Assembly (NCBI RefSeq): GCF_947500795.1
Contig: NZ_CANMTE010000002.1
Coordinates: 496,001-560,000, forward strand
Length of the DNA stretch: 64,000 bases
Reading direction: 5' to 3'
Source of the DNA: an uncultured Gelidibacter sp.
GTDB lineage: Bacteria > Bacteroidota > Bacteroidia > Flavobacteriales > Flavobacteriaceae
Positions 46,928 through 55,127 of this stretch are shown here, in pieces. A program made the position numbers and the translations under genes. The notes beneath the pieces are model-generated. The model did no database searches. It worked only from the letters and a program-made list of their open reading frames with translations, and had not been told where the DNA came from. The first letter of the stretch is position 1. Every line of letters begins with the position of its first letter.

Positions 46928-47518
46928 TTATGCAAATAACTCACTGTTTATCAACATAGGGATAACTAATCCTACAACTATAGCAGAAAGAATCATGATC
47001 CAATCGCGTTTTGAAATTCTGAAAATAGTTTGGCATAAAAACCCTAAAAACAGGACTGCAAATACGATAATGAGCTGTGCTAATTCGATGCCCAGAGCAA
47101 ACTCTACCAAAGGCAATAATTTGTTTTCCTCCCTGCCTACAAACATTCTAAATTCGCCAGCAAAACCGAGTCCGTGTATCAATCCGAAAAACAAGGTCGA
47201 AAAAAACAGGATCCCAATTTTTTCACTTGGAGCTTTCTTACCCGCTGTAAAAACGTTGTATAAGGCAACAACCAAGATGGTAATAGGAATTAAAAATTCT
47301 ACCAACTTAGAGCTGACACTAATAACACCGTAAACAGCCAGTACCAAACTGACCGTATGGCCTAGCGTAAACATGGTAACCAATAACAATACGCGTTTCC
47401 AATCCTTGAACATATAGGGCACCGTAAGTACCAACAAAAACAGGACATGGTCATAGGCATTGATGTCCAATACATGGTTCATGCCGTATTGCACGTTAAA
47501 CCAAAAGTTGTCTAGCAT
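46928..47518 (-). CDS. HupE/UreJ-family membrane protein
   Basis: 196 residues with about six membrane helices. The HupE/UreJ hallmarks are visible: NHVLDINAYDHVLFLL near residue 15, TLGHTVSLVLAVYG, and GLIHGLGFAGEF with conserved His residues in the membrane. Proven relatives import nickel for hydrogenase or urease. No hydrogenase, urease or nickel-metabolism gene is within this window, so this is an orphan copy and the metal is uncertain. A consensus promoter lies just upstream. Confidence 0.88.
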   Translation of the reverse strand: MLDNFWFNVQYGMNHVLDINAYDHVLFLLVLTVPYMFKDWKRVLLLVTMFTLGHTVSLVLAVYGVISVSSKLVEFLIPITILVVALYNVFTAGKKAPSEKIGILFFSTLFFGLIHGLGFAGEFRMFVGREENKLLPLVEFALGIELAQLIIVFAVLFLGFLCQTIFRISKRDWIMILSAIVVGLVIPMLINSELFA

Positions 47519-47540
47519 AATTGTGTTGTTTGGGTAGCTT

Positions 47541-47571
47541 CAAAGGTACGAGGAATGCTATGAGTTGCAAA
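47541..47571 (-). promoter_or_regulatory. Consensus promoter of hupE-like gene
   Basis: On the minus strand TTTG (47568-47571), 19 bases, TACCTTTG (47541-47548). The predicted start leaves about 17 bases of leader before ATG 47518. Confidence 0.75.
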
Positions 47572-47630
47572 ATATATTTTGTTAAACGGGGAGAGGGGAA
47601 GTAGGTGGAAATGTGGAGGTTTTGGATTGG

Positions 47631-47713
47631 AGAGAAGAGAATAGAGAATAGAGAATTAAGAATAAAGAATTTAAGAATAGAGAATAAAGAATAGAGAATA
47701 GAGAATAGAGAGA
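47631..47713. repeat. Purine-rich GAATAGAGA tract
   Basis: Iterations of AGAATAGAGA/AGAATAAAGA on the plus strand. A 17-base piece at 47688-47704 is perfectly complementary to 47818-47834 inside the neighbouring repeats, so long RNA or cruciform pairing is possible. Confidence 0.75.
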
Positions 47714-48381
47714 GACTTGTTATTATTTGTGATTCCAGTAATGTAAAAATACCTAATGCTGTGACGAAAGAGCGTCAAATTTAAAATGAACCAACCTCCA
47801 GTCTAACAGCGTAGCGGTCTCTATTCTCTATTCTAACAGCGAAGCGGTCTACTCCAAAGCAGCGCAGCGGTTTTAATTTTCCCGGAACACTAAGTGAATC
47901 GCAGACAGGAATAAGATGAGAAGAGAAAAGAGAATAGAGAGAAGAGACTTGTAAGGAGTTATGCTCGAGGTTTGGTATTTATAAATGATTCCATTAATGT
48001 AAAAATCCTTAATGCTCACATGAAAGAGCGTCAATTCTCAAAAAGAACCAGCTCAAGTCTAACAGCGAAGCGGTCTCTATTCTCTATTCTAATAGCGAAG
48101 CGGTCTACTCCAAAGTAGCGCAGCGGTCTTAATTTTCCCGGAACACTAAGTGAATCGCAGACAGTAATAAGATGAGAAGAGAGAAGAGAATATAGAGAAG
48201 AGACTTGTAAGGAGTTATGCTCGAGGTTTGGTATTTATAAATGATTCCAGTAATGTAATAATCCTTAATGCTCACATGAAAGATAGTCAAAATCTCAAAA
48301 AGAACCAGCATCAAGTCTAACAGCGCAGCGGTCTCTATTCTCTATTCTAACAGCGCAGCGGTCTATCTTAGAAGTGACGTG
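47714..48381. repeat. Three imperfect tandem copies (232, 256 and ~180 bases) with internal 17-mer motif
   Basis: Copies begin with GACTTGT at 47714, 47946 and 48202. Shared blocks are ATTCCAGTAATGTAA, CTTAATGCTCACATGAAAGA, CCCGGAACACTAAGTGAATC and GAATCGCAGACAG. Each copy holds two TAACAGCGNAGCGGTCT motifs exactly 30 bases apart, and copies 1 and 2 a third one 23 bases on. The motif starts at 47804, 47834, 47857, 48060, 48090, 48113, 48318 and 48348. The last copy is cut short by the end of dinB. Confidence 0.85.
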
Positions 48382-48382
48382 A

Positions 48383-49600
48383 CTATGCTTTTCGATGGGG
48401 CAATAGCGGTGGCGGTTCTCCATTAAACGGATTCCATCTGCCAATGGTTCGTGCTTCCATACCTGCCGCACTAATGACGGCCCTGTCGCCATAACGTTCA
48501 CGCATTTTGTCAATGGCTTCGCTTAAGTGTAGGAATTTGGTATCGTCATCAAACAAATTGACTTGATGTCCGCCTTCTACCAAATGGCTGAATTTTACCC
48601 CAATCAACCGCACTAAGAGCCGTCGGTTATAAAGCTTTGCAAATAAATCCAACACTATGGGAATGATGTTGTGGTCCATCGCGCTATATGGAATGCGTTG
48701 TTGTTGGGTATAAGTTTGAAAATCAGAATAGCGGATTTTAAAAGTGATACACGCAGTTAATTTATTGCCACGGCGTAATTGATAGGCCAAATTCTCGGCC
48801 ATGGCAATAATAATACCTTTCAATTTGGTGACATCTGTAGTGTCTTTGTTGAAGGTGCGTTCCGTAGAAATAGATTTACGCTCATGGTATTGAATCACCG
48901 GCGAATTGTCAATACCATTGGCTTTGTTCCAAATGCTCAAGCCGTTTTTGCCGAGCACTTTGTACATGAGTTCCATAGGCATTTCCTGTACGGTCCTGAT
49001 TTGTTTGATGCCCAAATCGCAGAGTGATTTATAGGTGACTTCACCCACCATAGGGATTTTTTTAACGGATAAGGGTGCGAGAAATGGTTTTTCAGTCCCG
49101 GAAACAATTCTTATCTCATTATTGGGTTTTGCCTCGCCGGTTGCAATTTTGGAAACGGTTTTGTTGAGCGACAATCCGAAGGAAATGGGCAATCCTGTTT
49201 CGCGGATGATGCGCTGGCGTAATTCTGAGGCCAGTTTATGGCAGCCAAAAAACTTGTCCATTCCGGTCAAATCAATATAAAATTCGTCGATTGAAGATTT
49301 TTCGTATAAGGGCACAGAGTCTTTAATAACGTCAGTCACGTTTTGGGAGAATTTGGTGTACGTGCCTGCATCGCCACGAAGAATGATGGCTTCGGGACAC
49401 AATTGTTTGGCCATCCGCATGGGCATGGCAGAATGCACGCCAAATTTCCGCGCTTCATAACTGCAGGATGCCACCACACCTCTATCGCTAGTACCACCAA
49501 TAAGCACGGGTTTTCCGTTGAGGCGACTGTCGAGCAGGCGTTCACAGGACACGAAAAAAGTGTCCAAATCCATGTGTACTATAGAGCGTTGGTAGGTCAT
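48383..49600 (-). CDS. dinB: DNA polymerase IV (Y-family)
   Basis: 405 residues. The palm shows the metal ligands in VHMDLDTFFVSCE and SSIDEFYIDLTG; the second Phe of DTFF is the steric gate that excludes ribonucleotides, as in E. coli DinB. ASCSYEARKFGVHSAMPM is the finger motif. The little-finger domain ends with HQVNLFDD, a good beta-clamp-binding peptide (QxNLF), followed by a further ~55-residue extension rich in Arg and Pro. It performs translesion synthesis. It lies 94 bases downstream of a dnaE-type gene on the same strand, forming a polymerase cassette divergent from a LexA-like regulator. Confidence 0.95.
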   Translation of the reverse strand: MTYQRSIVHMDLDTFFVSCERLLDSRLNGKPVLIGGTSDRGVVASCSYEARKFGVHSAMPMRMAKQLCPEAIILRGDAGTYTKFSQNVTDVIKDSVPLYEKSSIDEFYIDLTGMDKFFGCHKLASELRQRIIRETGLPISFGLSLNKTVSKIATGEAKPNNEIRIVSGTEKPFLAPLSVKKIPMVGEVTYKSLCDLGIKQIRTVQEMPMELMYKVLGKNGLSIWNKANGIDNSPVIQYHERKSISTERTFNKDTTDVTKLKGIIIAMAENLAYQLRRGNKLTACITFKIRYSDFQTYTQQQRIPYSAMDHNIIPIVLDLFAKLYNRRLLVRLIGVKFSHLVEGGHQVNLFDDDTKFLHLSEAIDKMRERYGDRAVISAAGMEARTIGRWNPFNGEPPPLLPHRKA

Positions 49601-49694
49601 TTTTAATAAGATGAATTAAGAGTTGAGAACGTTAATTGGTTTTCAAAGCCTTAAAAAATAAAGTGATTATGGGGTTTGTGTGATTTGACTTTCG

Positions 49695-52600
49695 TTAACT
49701 AACCGTCGGAACAGGTCTGACTTCTGGTTTTGGTTTTCCTTTTGCTAACATTTGACTGTAAATATTTCTTGCTGTAGAAGCTTGAGGTGGCGGATTGGTA
49801 CTATACCTCGGGTCTTCAATCACGGCCAAGCGTTCCATATGGGTGACTTCAATAGAAACGCAATCAAATTCAATCATCACTTTGCCTGTAATGCTATAAA
49901 TGCCTTTGCCTCTAAAAGGAAATTTTGCTGCCACAGGAGGAAAGTGGACCGTGTCTATAAAATCGCCATCCCGATCTAAAAAATTTCCAAAATGCATGAT
50001 TTTACCACTAGTCGTTTTAGTGTTTTTTGTGGTGATGAGGTAACCTTCAATCGTAACGGTTTGCTCTTTCATGGTTTCCAAATGCTTCGCACGTAACGGG
50101 TTTATAGAAGGGTTTTCTAGCAGATGAAACGGATTGCAGAGCGGAAAGCCTAACAATTCAATCTCATCAAAAGCATTTTCCAATGCGGTACTTGGCAATT
50201 CTGGGGTTTTATAGTGGACGCGTTCGGTTTTAAATAAGGTGACTGCAGGTTCTTGCGCTACGTGTTTGCTGATTTTTAAATGGGCTTCCCATAGCAATTC
50301 GCGTTTATTGTTTCCCGTGAATCGGAATGCATTGATTTTTATCAAAATAGACACTTGTTCTATAGAAATGGGAACACGTTCAATAAAGTCGTCCAAACTT
50401 AAAAAAGCCCCGTTTTCATTACGTTCTTTAACGATGCGTTTGATGGTTTTTGATTCAAACGATTGTAAAAACATAAAACCGAGATAAATGGTTTTTCCAT
50501 GAATAACTGTTTGCGTAAAACTATGATTGATGCAGGGTGCTTCAATAATCCCGCCGTTCATTCGGGCTTCATGAACATAGAGTTCCGTGCTGTAAAATCC
50601 GCCAAAATTATTAATGGTAGCCACCATATATTCCAATGGGAAATAGGCTTTCATAAACAAACTTTGGTAGCTTTCTACGGCATAGGAAGCGGAATGTCCT
50701 TTTGCAAAAGCATAGCCCGCAAAACTTTCAATTTGTCGCCAAATATCTTCTACGAGTTCATCCGGTTTTCCCGAGTTTTTGCAATTGTCAAAAAACTGTT
50801 GTTTCACTTTCATAAACTCTTCACGCGATCGGAATTTACCCGACATACCGCGCCGCAGCATATCTGCCTCTCCCAATGTGAGTCCGCCAAAATAATGCGC
50901 CACTTTTATCACATCTTCCTGATATACCATCACGCCATAAGTTTCGGGCATAATATCGAGTAAAATTTTTGGTGCATCTTTACGACGCTCCGGGTCGCGG
51001 TAGCGTAGAATATATTCGCGCATCATGCCACTTTTGGCCACACCGGGGCGAATGACGGAACTTGCGGCTACCAAACCTAAATAATTATCGACGCGTAATT
51101 TCCGCATCAGCATGCGCATGGCGGGTGATTCTACGTAAAAGCAACCAATAGCTTTGGCGTTTTTAAGCAAGTATTTGATGCGGGCATCTTGTTTAAAACG
51201 TTTGATGTCGTGAATGTCAATCGGTGGTTTTTCAGGATGGTTATAGGCCACAATTTCTGTAGCTTCCTTTATTTTGCCGAGTCCACGTTGGCTTAAAATA
51301 TCAAATTTATACAACCCGATATCCTCTGCAACCACCATGTCAAATTGCGTGGTGGCGTAACCTTTGGGCGGTAAAAAAGTAGCGCCGTAATAATGGATTG
51401 GTTTTTCTGAAATCAGAATACCACCAGCATGAATGCCCAAATAATTAGGAAATCCTTGAATGTATTTGCTATATTTAATGACCAGTTGCGACAATTGATC
51501 CAGTTGTTTAAGATCGTATTTGCCTCGGGTCAGCATATCCATTTCTGATTTTGGTAAACCAAAGACTTTACCCAATTCGCGCACGGAGGCTTTAAATTTA
51601 AAGGTGTTATAAACCGCGATAAGCGCGGTATTCTTAAATCTTTTAAAAATAAAATCGGTAATATCATCGCGATCCCGCCAGGAGAAATCGAGGTCAAAAT
51701 CGGGTGGATTTTGTCTAAAAACGTTAATGAATCGCTCAAAATACAAATCGAGTTCCACAGGATCGACATCCGTAATGCGTAGCAAATAGGCCACAATGCT
51801 ATTGGCGCCACTACCGCGGCCTATATAGAAATAATTTTTACTGCGCGCGTATTTTAAAATCTTCCAATTGATCAGGAAATAAGAAACAAAGCCTTTTTGC
51901 TCAATAATAGTGAGTTCTTTTTCAATCCGCGTAAAAATCCGCTCTCCCGGTTTTTTATAGCGGTAATGCAAACCGTCATAGGTCAGTTTTCTCAGTAACC
52001 TAAAATCTAAAGCCTCATTGCGGGTGTAAGAGCGTTGGTTGTTTGGGTTTTCTTGAGAAAAGTCAAAATCCACACGGCATTTTTCGAGAATGGACGCTGT
52101 ATTTTCAAGAAGTTCAGGAAACTCATTATAGGTGTCGCACAATTCCTGATACGGCAACATGGTGTCTGTTTCTTGGGCTTGTTCGCTTTTTGGAAGCTTG
52201 CTCAACAAAGTGTTATTATCGATGGCACGTAATAAACGGTGGGTATTAAAATCTTTTTTATTCTGAAATGATACGGTTTGTAAAACGACCAACTTGTTCC
52301 GCAATGCATTCCATTTTGAGAATTTAAGATGATTTAAATCCTGTGGCTTGATGCCTAAAAACTCATGGTCTTTAAGCTGATAGTTTTTTTTATGGATGTA
52401 CGGATAAATCACAAAGACATCTTCTAATTCTGGAGCGATTTCAGGGATTTTTAATTCTGAATTGTGTAAAAACCCAGAGAGGTAGGTGTTGATATTTTGG
52501 AACCCTGTATTGTTTTTTGCAATCAGAATAAATTGCTGCTGAACGCCATTTCTGAAATCAATGCCCAACACGGGTTTAATCTTGTATTTTGAAGATAATC

Positions 52601-52745
52601 GCGCAAAATCCAAACAGGCCGAAGTACTATTAATGTCTGTCAACGCTAACGTCTGTAGTCCATTTTCTGAAGCAATGGCAAGCAGTTGTTCCGGCTTGAT
52701 GGTGCCGTAGCGAAGGCTGTAGTAAGTGTGACAATTGAGGTACAT
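49695..52745 (-). CDS. dnaE: Short DnaE-type DNA polymerase III alpha subunit (second, probably error-prone copy)
   Basis: 1016 residues, well below the replicative DnaE of this phylum and near the length of DnaE2 enzymes. The N-terminal PHP domain is degenerate: the usual HxH is N4-C-H6 and TDHG is TDIN, so metal-dependent exonuclease activity is not expected. The C-family palm is intact: PDFDLDF (Asp349, Asp351) and KFDIL (Asp482) supply the three catalytic aspartates, and KGHSASYAVESYQ is the thumb/finger signature. The C-terminal ~130 residues resemble an OB fold (IEGYLITTKNTKTTSGKIMH). It is followed by dinB and faces the XRE-S24 gene, which favours a role in damage-induced translesion synthesis. 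Confidence 0.9.
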   Translation of the reverse strand: MYLNCHTYYSLRYGTIKPEQLLAIASENGLQTLALTDINSTSACLDFARLSSKYKIKPVLGIDFRNGVQQQFILIAKNNTGFQNINTYLSGFLHNSELKIPEIAPELEDVFVIYPYIHKKNYQLKDHEFLGIKPQDLNHLKFSKWNALRNKLVVLQTVSFQNKKDFNTHRLLRAIDNNTLLSKLPKSEQAQETDTMLPYQELCDTYNEFPELLENTASILEKCRVDFDFSQENPNNQRSYTRNEALDFRLLRKLTYDGLHYRYKKPGERIFTRIEKELTIIEQKGFVSYFLINWKILKYARSKNYFYIGRGSGANSIVAYLLRITDVDPVELDLYFERFINVFRQNPPDFDLDFSWRDRDDITDFIFKRFKNTALIAVYNTFKFKASVRELGKVFGLPKSEMDMLTRGKYDLKQLDQLSQLVIKYSKYIQGFPNYLGIHAGGILISEKPIHYYGATFLPPKGYATTQFDMVVAEDIGLYKFDILSQRGLGKIKEATEIVAYNHPEKPPIDIHDIKRFKQDARIKYLLKNAKAIGCFYVESPAMRMLMRKLRVDNYLGLVAASSVIRPGVAKSGMMREYILRYRDPERRKDAPKILLDIMPETYGVMVYQEDVIKVAHYFGGLTLGEADMLRRGMSGKFRSREEFMKVKQQFFDNCKNSGKPDELVEDIWRQIESFAGYAFAKGHSASYAVESYQSLFMKAYFPLEYMVATINNFGGFYSTELYVHEARMNGGIIEAPCINHSFTQTVIHGKTIYLGFMFLQSFESKTIKRIVKERNENGAFLSLDDFIERVPISIEQVSILIKINAFRFTGNNKRELLWEAHLKISKHVAQEPAVTLFKTERVHYKTPELPSTALENAFDEIELLGFPLCNPFHLLENPSINPLRAKHLETMKEQTVTIEGYLITTKNTKTTSGKIMHFGNFLDRDGDFIDTVHFPPVAAKFPFRGKGIYSITGKVMIEFDCVSIEVTHMERLAVIEDPRYSTNPPPQASTARNIYSQMLAKGKPKPEVRPVPTVS

Positions 52746-52768
52746 TTTTTTTCGGTTTGCTTATTTTT

Positions 52769-52776
52769 CAAAATTA
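52769..52776 (-). promoter_or_regulatory. Candidate -7 element of the dnaE-dinB unit
   Basis: TAATTTTG on the minus strand, 23 bases before the dnaE start codon. No TTG is found at the proper distance; it lies next to the TATTTGTAG repeats. Confidence 0.35.
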
Positions 52777-52781
52777 ACTAT

Positions 52782-52897
52782 TATTTGTAGTGAGTCTTGC
52801 TTATATTTGTAGCAAGTTTTAAAATGCAGAATTAAGGTTTGAGAATCAAGTACTAAGAATCAAGATTCAGGACTTTGTCTCAATAGTGTATTTGTAG
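52782..52897. promoter_or_regulatory. Three TATTTGTAG direct repeats in the divergent promoter region
   Basis: TATTTGTAG occurs at 52782-52790, 52804-52812 and 52889-52897, between the dnaE start (52745) and the XRE-S24 start (52911). The first two are 22 bases apart and the third 85 bases on, close to whole helical turns. TATATTTG at 52802-52809, a -7-type element, overlaps the second copy. They are candidate operators of the adjacent LexA-like repressor. Confidence 0.5.
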
Positions 52898-52910
52898 TAG
52901 AAAGAAGAAA

Positions 52911-53681
52911 ATGAAAAACATTCAAGCAAACATAAAACACCTTCGCTCCTTAAAACAGTTGTCTCAAGAGCGTTTTGCCGATGAGTTGGGTTGGTCACGA
53001 TCGGTAGTGGGATCATATGAGGAAGGGCGTTCAGAGCCACCCATTGACCGATTGATTGATTTGTCAAATTACTTTAAAATTCCCATTGACATTTTGGTCA
53101 AAAATGATTTGCGAAAAGCCAAAGACACCTCGTTTATTGATATTGGAAGTAAGCGCGTGCTGTTCCCGATAACCGTTAATGAAGACAATGAAGATCTTAT
53201 TGAAATTGTGCCTGCAAAAGCCTCTGCGGGGTATTTGGCAGGTTATGATGATCCAGAATATATTGAACAGCTGCAAAAAATTAAGCTGCCTTTTCTTCCT
53301 ACAGGAACCCACCGTGCCTTTCCAATTAAAGGCGATTCCATGCTGCCCGTAAAAGACGGGTCTTTTGTGGTGGCAAAATATGTTGAGGATATTCAGGATG
53401 TAAAAAATGGACGCACCTATATTGTGTTGACTAAAGATGATGGACTGGTTTATAAGCGCGTGTATAATTTAATTGAAGAGAAACAGACCTTGATGTTAAG
53501 CAGCGATAATAAAGCCTATCAACCTTATGAAGTTCCTATTGAAAATGTGTTGGAACTGTGGGAATTTACCTGCTGTATCAACACTCAGGAATACGATGAA
53601 AAGGAATTGAAAATGAGCAGTATTATGGCAATGTTCCAAGAATTAAAAGTAGAGCTGGAAGCGGTTCAAAAAATGGCCTAA
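52911..53681 (+). CDS. LexA-like XRE-S24 self-cleaving transcriptional repressor
   Basis: 256 residues. Residues 5-65 are an XRE helix-turn-helix (LSQERFADELGWSRSVVGSYEEG). The C-terminal S24 peptidase domain has a putative cleavage site Ala106-Gly107 (KASAGYLAG), nucleophile Ser143 (GDSM) and Lys182 (VYKR); site, Ser and Lys spacing agree with LexA/UmuD/CI proteins. It should repress target genes until RecA filaments trigger self-cleavage. It ends with a short helical tail. It is divergent from dnaE-dinB and overlaps the exonuclease fusion gene by one base (TAATG). Confidence 0.93.
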   Translation: MKNIQANIKHLRSLKQLSQERFADELGWSRSVVGSYEEGRSEPPIDRLIDLSNYFKIPIDILVKNDLRKAKDTSFIDIGSKRVLFPITVNEDNEDLIEIVPAKASAGYLAGYDDPEYIEQLQKIKLPFLPTGTHRAFPIKGDSMLPVKDGSFVVAKYVEDIQDVKNGRTYIVLTKDDGLVYKRVYNLIEEKQTLMLSSDNKAYQPYEVPIENVLELWEFTCCINTQEYDEKELKMSSIMAMFQELKVELEAVQKMA

Positions 53682-55060
53682 TGGGAAAAACCAAAGCAAC
53701 ATATACCATTATTGACGTCGAAACCACCGGACGTGGTAACAAAATCACTGAAATTTCCATTTTTAAATATGATGGTGACAAGGTGGTTGATGAATTCACG
53801 TCGCTGGTCAATCCGGAGTCTTTAATTCCTGACTATATTACCGCATTAACTGGTATTGATAATGCGATGGTAGCGGATGCGCCAACCTTTGCAGAAATTT
53901 CAGAAGCGATTCTTGCCATTACTGAAGACACTATTTTTGTGGCCCATAATGTCAATTTTGATTATAACGTGATTCGTAATGAATTCAAAGCTATTGGCGG
54001 CGATTTCAGACGACGTAAACTGTGTACGGTGCGGTTGTCGCGTACGCTGTTCCCTGGGTTCCGATCGTATAGTTTGGGAAAATTGTGTGCTACTATGGAG
54101 ATTGATTTGGTAGACAGGCACCGCGCACGCGGTGATGCAGAAGCCACCGTGACCTTGTTTCAAAAACTATTGGCCCATAAACATTCGGAAACCGTTTTTG
54201 CTGATTTTTTGAAAAAAGGTTCGAAAGAAGCCACCTTGCCGTCGCACTTGCCAAGCGCCATTTTTGAAAGCATTCCTAATGGTCCGGGTATTTATTATTT
54301 CAAAAACAAGAAAGGAAAAATCATTTATGTTGGGAAGGCTATCAATTTAAAAAAGCGTGTTTTAGGGCATTTCTATGATAAGAAAGAAAAGGAACTGAAC
54401 CTTTGTAGAGAAACGGCCCATATTGATTATGAACTGTCGGGCAGTGATTTGGTGGCGCGATTGATGGAAGATGCGGCCATTAAGCATCATTTTCCGCTCT
54501 ATAATCAAGCTGCCAAACGTGTGCCAAAGCCCTATGCGGTTTTTAGTTATGAAGACCGTCGCGGTATCCAACATCTGGCATTTAATACGCTTAAAGCGAC
54601 ACCATTTCCGCTACAAATCTTTCATAGTATTCGCGATTGCCGATTGTATTTAGAGCAGGTATGCGAGAAATTTGAATTGTGCCCTAAATACTGCCATTTG
54701 CAAGAGAGTGTTTGGACCTGTTCGCATTACAAATTGACCACTTGTAAAGGTGTTTGTAAGGATGAAGAATCGGTGGTCGATTATAACGAACGGGCGAATT
54801 TGGCCATTGAATATATGGCAACGTCCAATCAGAACATCGTCTTAAAGGAAAAGGGACGGCATCAGGAAGAGGAAGCTTTTATATTGATAAAAAACGGACT
54901 CTATCTCGGCTATGGATTTGTAGAAAAATCGGAGCAGATTGTACATATGGACGATTTGGAAGCCTTCCTTATTCCGCAAAAGGAAACGATGGAAGTTCAG
55001 GGTATTTTGAGAAAACTAGTGTTGCAGTCTTCAACTATTGAAACTCTAGAATTGCACTAA
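53681..55060 (+). CDS. DnaQ-like exonuclease fused to UvrC-type GIY-YIG nuclease
   Basis: 459 residues. Residues 5-170 are a DEDDh exonuclease: DVETTG (Asp12, Glu14), HNVNFDYNVI, and HRARGDAEAT. Residues 200-290 are a GIY-YIG domain: GIYYF (Gly203), IYVGKA, KKRVLGH with the catalytic Arg, and LMEDAAIKHHFPLYN with the metal-binding Glu. Then follows a cysteine-rich part (residues ~325-365) with C-x7-C-x3-C, the same spacing as the cysteine cluster of UvrC. Similar DnaQ-UvrC fusions occur in actinobacteria. The UvrB-binding and endonuclease-V-like C-terminal parts of UvrC are absent, so it resembles Cho. It is translationally coupled to the LexA-like gene. Confidence 0.92.
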   Translation: MGKTKATYTIIDVETTGRGNKITEISIFKYDGDKVVDEFTSLVNPESLIPDYITALTGIDNAMVADAPTFAEISEAILAITEDTIFVAHNVNFDYNVIRNEFKAIGGDFRRRKLCTVRLSRTLFPGFRSYSLGKLCATMEIDLVDRHRARGDAEATVTLFQKLLAHKHSETVFADFLKKGSKEATLPSHLPSAIFESIPNGPGIYYFKNKKGKIIYVGKAINLKKRVLGHFYDKKEKELNLCRETAHIDYELSGSDLVARLMEDAAIKHHFPLYNQAAKRVPKPYAVFSYEDRRGIQHLAFNTLKATPFPLQIFHSIRDCRLYLEQVCEKFELCPKYCHLQESVWTCSHYKLTTCKGVCKDEESVVDYNERANLAIEYMATSNQNIVLKEKGRHQEEEAFILIKNGLYLGYGFVEKSEQIVHMDDLEAFLIPQKETMEVQGILRKLVLQSSTIETLELH

Positions 55061-55073
55061 TTTTAAAATTTTT

Positions 55074-55110
55074 CATAAAAAAAGCACTTAAGAAATTAAG
55101 TGCTTTATGT
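55074..55110. terminator. Bidirectional terminator
   Basis: AAAGCACTTAA-gaaa-TTAAGTGCTTT is a perfect 11-bp stem with A-run on the left and T-rich sequence on the right, between the exonuclease fusion (plus) and DUF2147 (minus). Confidence 0.8.
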
Positions 55111-55127
55111 TTTTTAGATTGAAATGT

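Larger units (their letters stand above)
47519..48382. other. 864-base repeat-rich intergenic region
   Basis: The left end carries the hupE promoter; the rest is occupied by a purine-rich tract and a three-copy imperfect tandem repeat, described separately. No convincing protein-coding gene is seen; the open frames here simply reflect repeat composition. Confidence 0.6.

Noticed and set aside
47714-48381. Repeats with fixed 30-base spacing could suggest a CRISPR array
   Set aside because: The 30-base periodicity covers only two units at a time, spacers are the same repeated TCTATTC sequence, and no cas gene is near.
48129-48513. Two minus-strand frames of 61 and 72 codons at the repeat/dinB junction
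   Set aside because: They are made of repeat sequence or overlap dinB in another frame and look like no protein.
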